A stretch of DNA of 64,000 nt, taken from Halomicrobium katesii DSM 19301 (GTDB lineage: Archaea; Halobacteriota; Halobacteria; Halobacteriales; Haloarculaceae). The stretch spans positions 1,274,541-1,338,540 of the forward strand of contig NZ_KB905378.1 in NCBI RefSeq assembly GCF_000379085.1, in the 5' to 3' direction. Shown here piece after piece: positions 63,688-64,000 of the stretch. Both the position numbers and the translations under genes were made by a program. Each line of letters opens with the position of its first letter. The first letter of the stretch is position 1. The notes under the pieces are model-generated. The model had not been told where the DNA came from and did not search any database. It saw only the letters and a program-made list of their open reading frames with translations.

Positions 63688-64000
63688 TCACTGGTATCGG
63701 CCGCGATCCTCGATCGCGTCGAGACGGTCGAGGACCGTGTCGTCGCGCTCGCTCGCGGTCCGGTAGGCGTCGGCCACGGCGGCCCGGAGTCGCTCGGCGT
63801 CATCGGTGGTGCCGGCCAGCGACTGATCGAGGACGTGCAGGTCCATCGCGTGGTCCTCGGTGTCTCGCGTGTAGTAGCCCAGTCCGAAGTCGATGAGGAA
63901 GACGCCGGGATCGTCCGCCTCGACGCGGACGTTCCGCGTCGTCGGATCGCCGTGGACGAAGCCGGCGTCGTGGATCGCAGCGAGCTGCCGCCCGACCGCC
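63688..64000 (-). CDS. Kae1-Bud32 fusion, C-terminal kinase part (runs off right edge)
   Basis: Partial: the last about 103 residues, read from the right edge to a TGA at 63688. The Bud32 motifs HDAGFVHGDPTTRNV (HGD catalytic) and FLIDFGLGYY (DFG-like) followed by DTEDHAMDLHVLDQSL are present. In haloarchaea Bud32 is fused behind Kae1, the t6A37 tRNA enzyme; the Kae1 part would lie beyond 64000. Bud32 is an ATPase/kinase regulator of the KEOPS complex. Confidence 0.9.
   Translation of the reverse strand, partial: AVGRQLAAIHDAGFVHGDPTTRNVRVEADDPGVFLIDFGLGYYTRDTEDHAMDLHVLDQSLAGTTDDAERLRAAVADAYRTASERDDTVLDRLDAIEDRGRYQ

Overview
The window is a piece of a haloarchaeal (class Halobacteria) chromosome. 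This rests on highly acidic proteins, roughly 65% GC core genes, archaeal ribosomal proteins (L39e, L31e, L18Ae), eIF6, RadA, NMD3, prefoldin alpha, SRP54/FtsY, the wyosine enzymes Taw1 and Taw2, and many twin-arginine (Tat) lipoproteins. The genus cannot be fixed from the sequence alone; a Haloarcula/Halomicrobium-type organism is a guess. No tRNA, rRNA or CRISPR array was seen.

Region 1 (1-6.4 kb) is an AT-richer mobile-element graveyard. Its centrepiece is one halocin C8-type precursor gene (5749 down to 2623, minus strand) split by three separate insertions: an IS1595-type IS (4608-5551, 8-bp target duplication), a 140-bp MITE (4430-4569, 9-bp duplication) and a second IS1595-type IS (3196-4243, 6-bp duplication). 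Removing the three elements with one copy of each duplication leaves exactly 972 nt, a continuous 323-residue Tat-exported precursor with a ten-cysteine C-terminus. ISH3-type and IS4-type transposase remnants surround it.

Region 2 (6.4-11.3 kb) holds a two-subunit DUF4212/sodium:solute symporter, a universal stress protein, SRP54 and a cupin. Region 3 (11.3-13.2 kb) is an AT-rich island. It starts with a 64-nt hairpin and carries a second Cys-rich, Tat-exported halocin-like precursor broken by one missing G, a 58-residue two-helix membrane protein (candidate immunity protein) and a 264-bp MITE-like element. The island separates SRP54 from FtsY.

Region 4 (13.2-44.6 kb) is core: KDPG aldolase, the FtsY/prefoldin/ribosomal-protein/eIF6 cluster, a ZIP transporter, SufS and SufU, an RFC-like ATPase, a HemQ-Abm (PitA-like) fusion, tandem PH-domain paralogues, Taw1 and Taw2, an XPD-like Fe-S helicase, paired lipoproteins, NMD3, TspO and HtpX. 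Two genes here (sufS and the HemQ fusion) are followed by a small unnamed element that carries an exact second copy of the gene's own 3' end (69 and 75 bp).

Region 5 (44.7-51 kb) is a complete dipeptide/oligopeptide ABC transporter operon, followed by about 2 kb with no convincing gene. Region 6 (53-64 kb) is core again: PspAB, an alpha/beta hydrolase with a membrane domain, RadA, a TrkA-type regulator, DUF99, an MBL-fold hydrolase, an SDR, a 69-bp tandem repeat, XTP/dITP pyrophosphatase, a stress protein and the C-terminal kinase end of Kae1-Bud32 running off the right edge.
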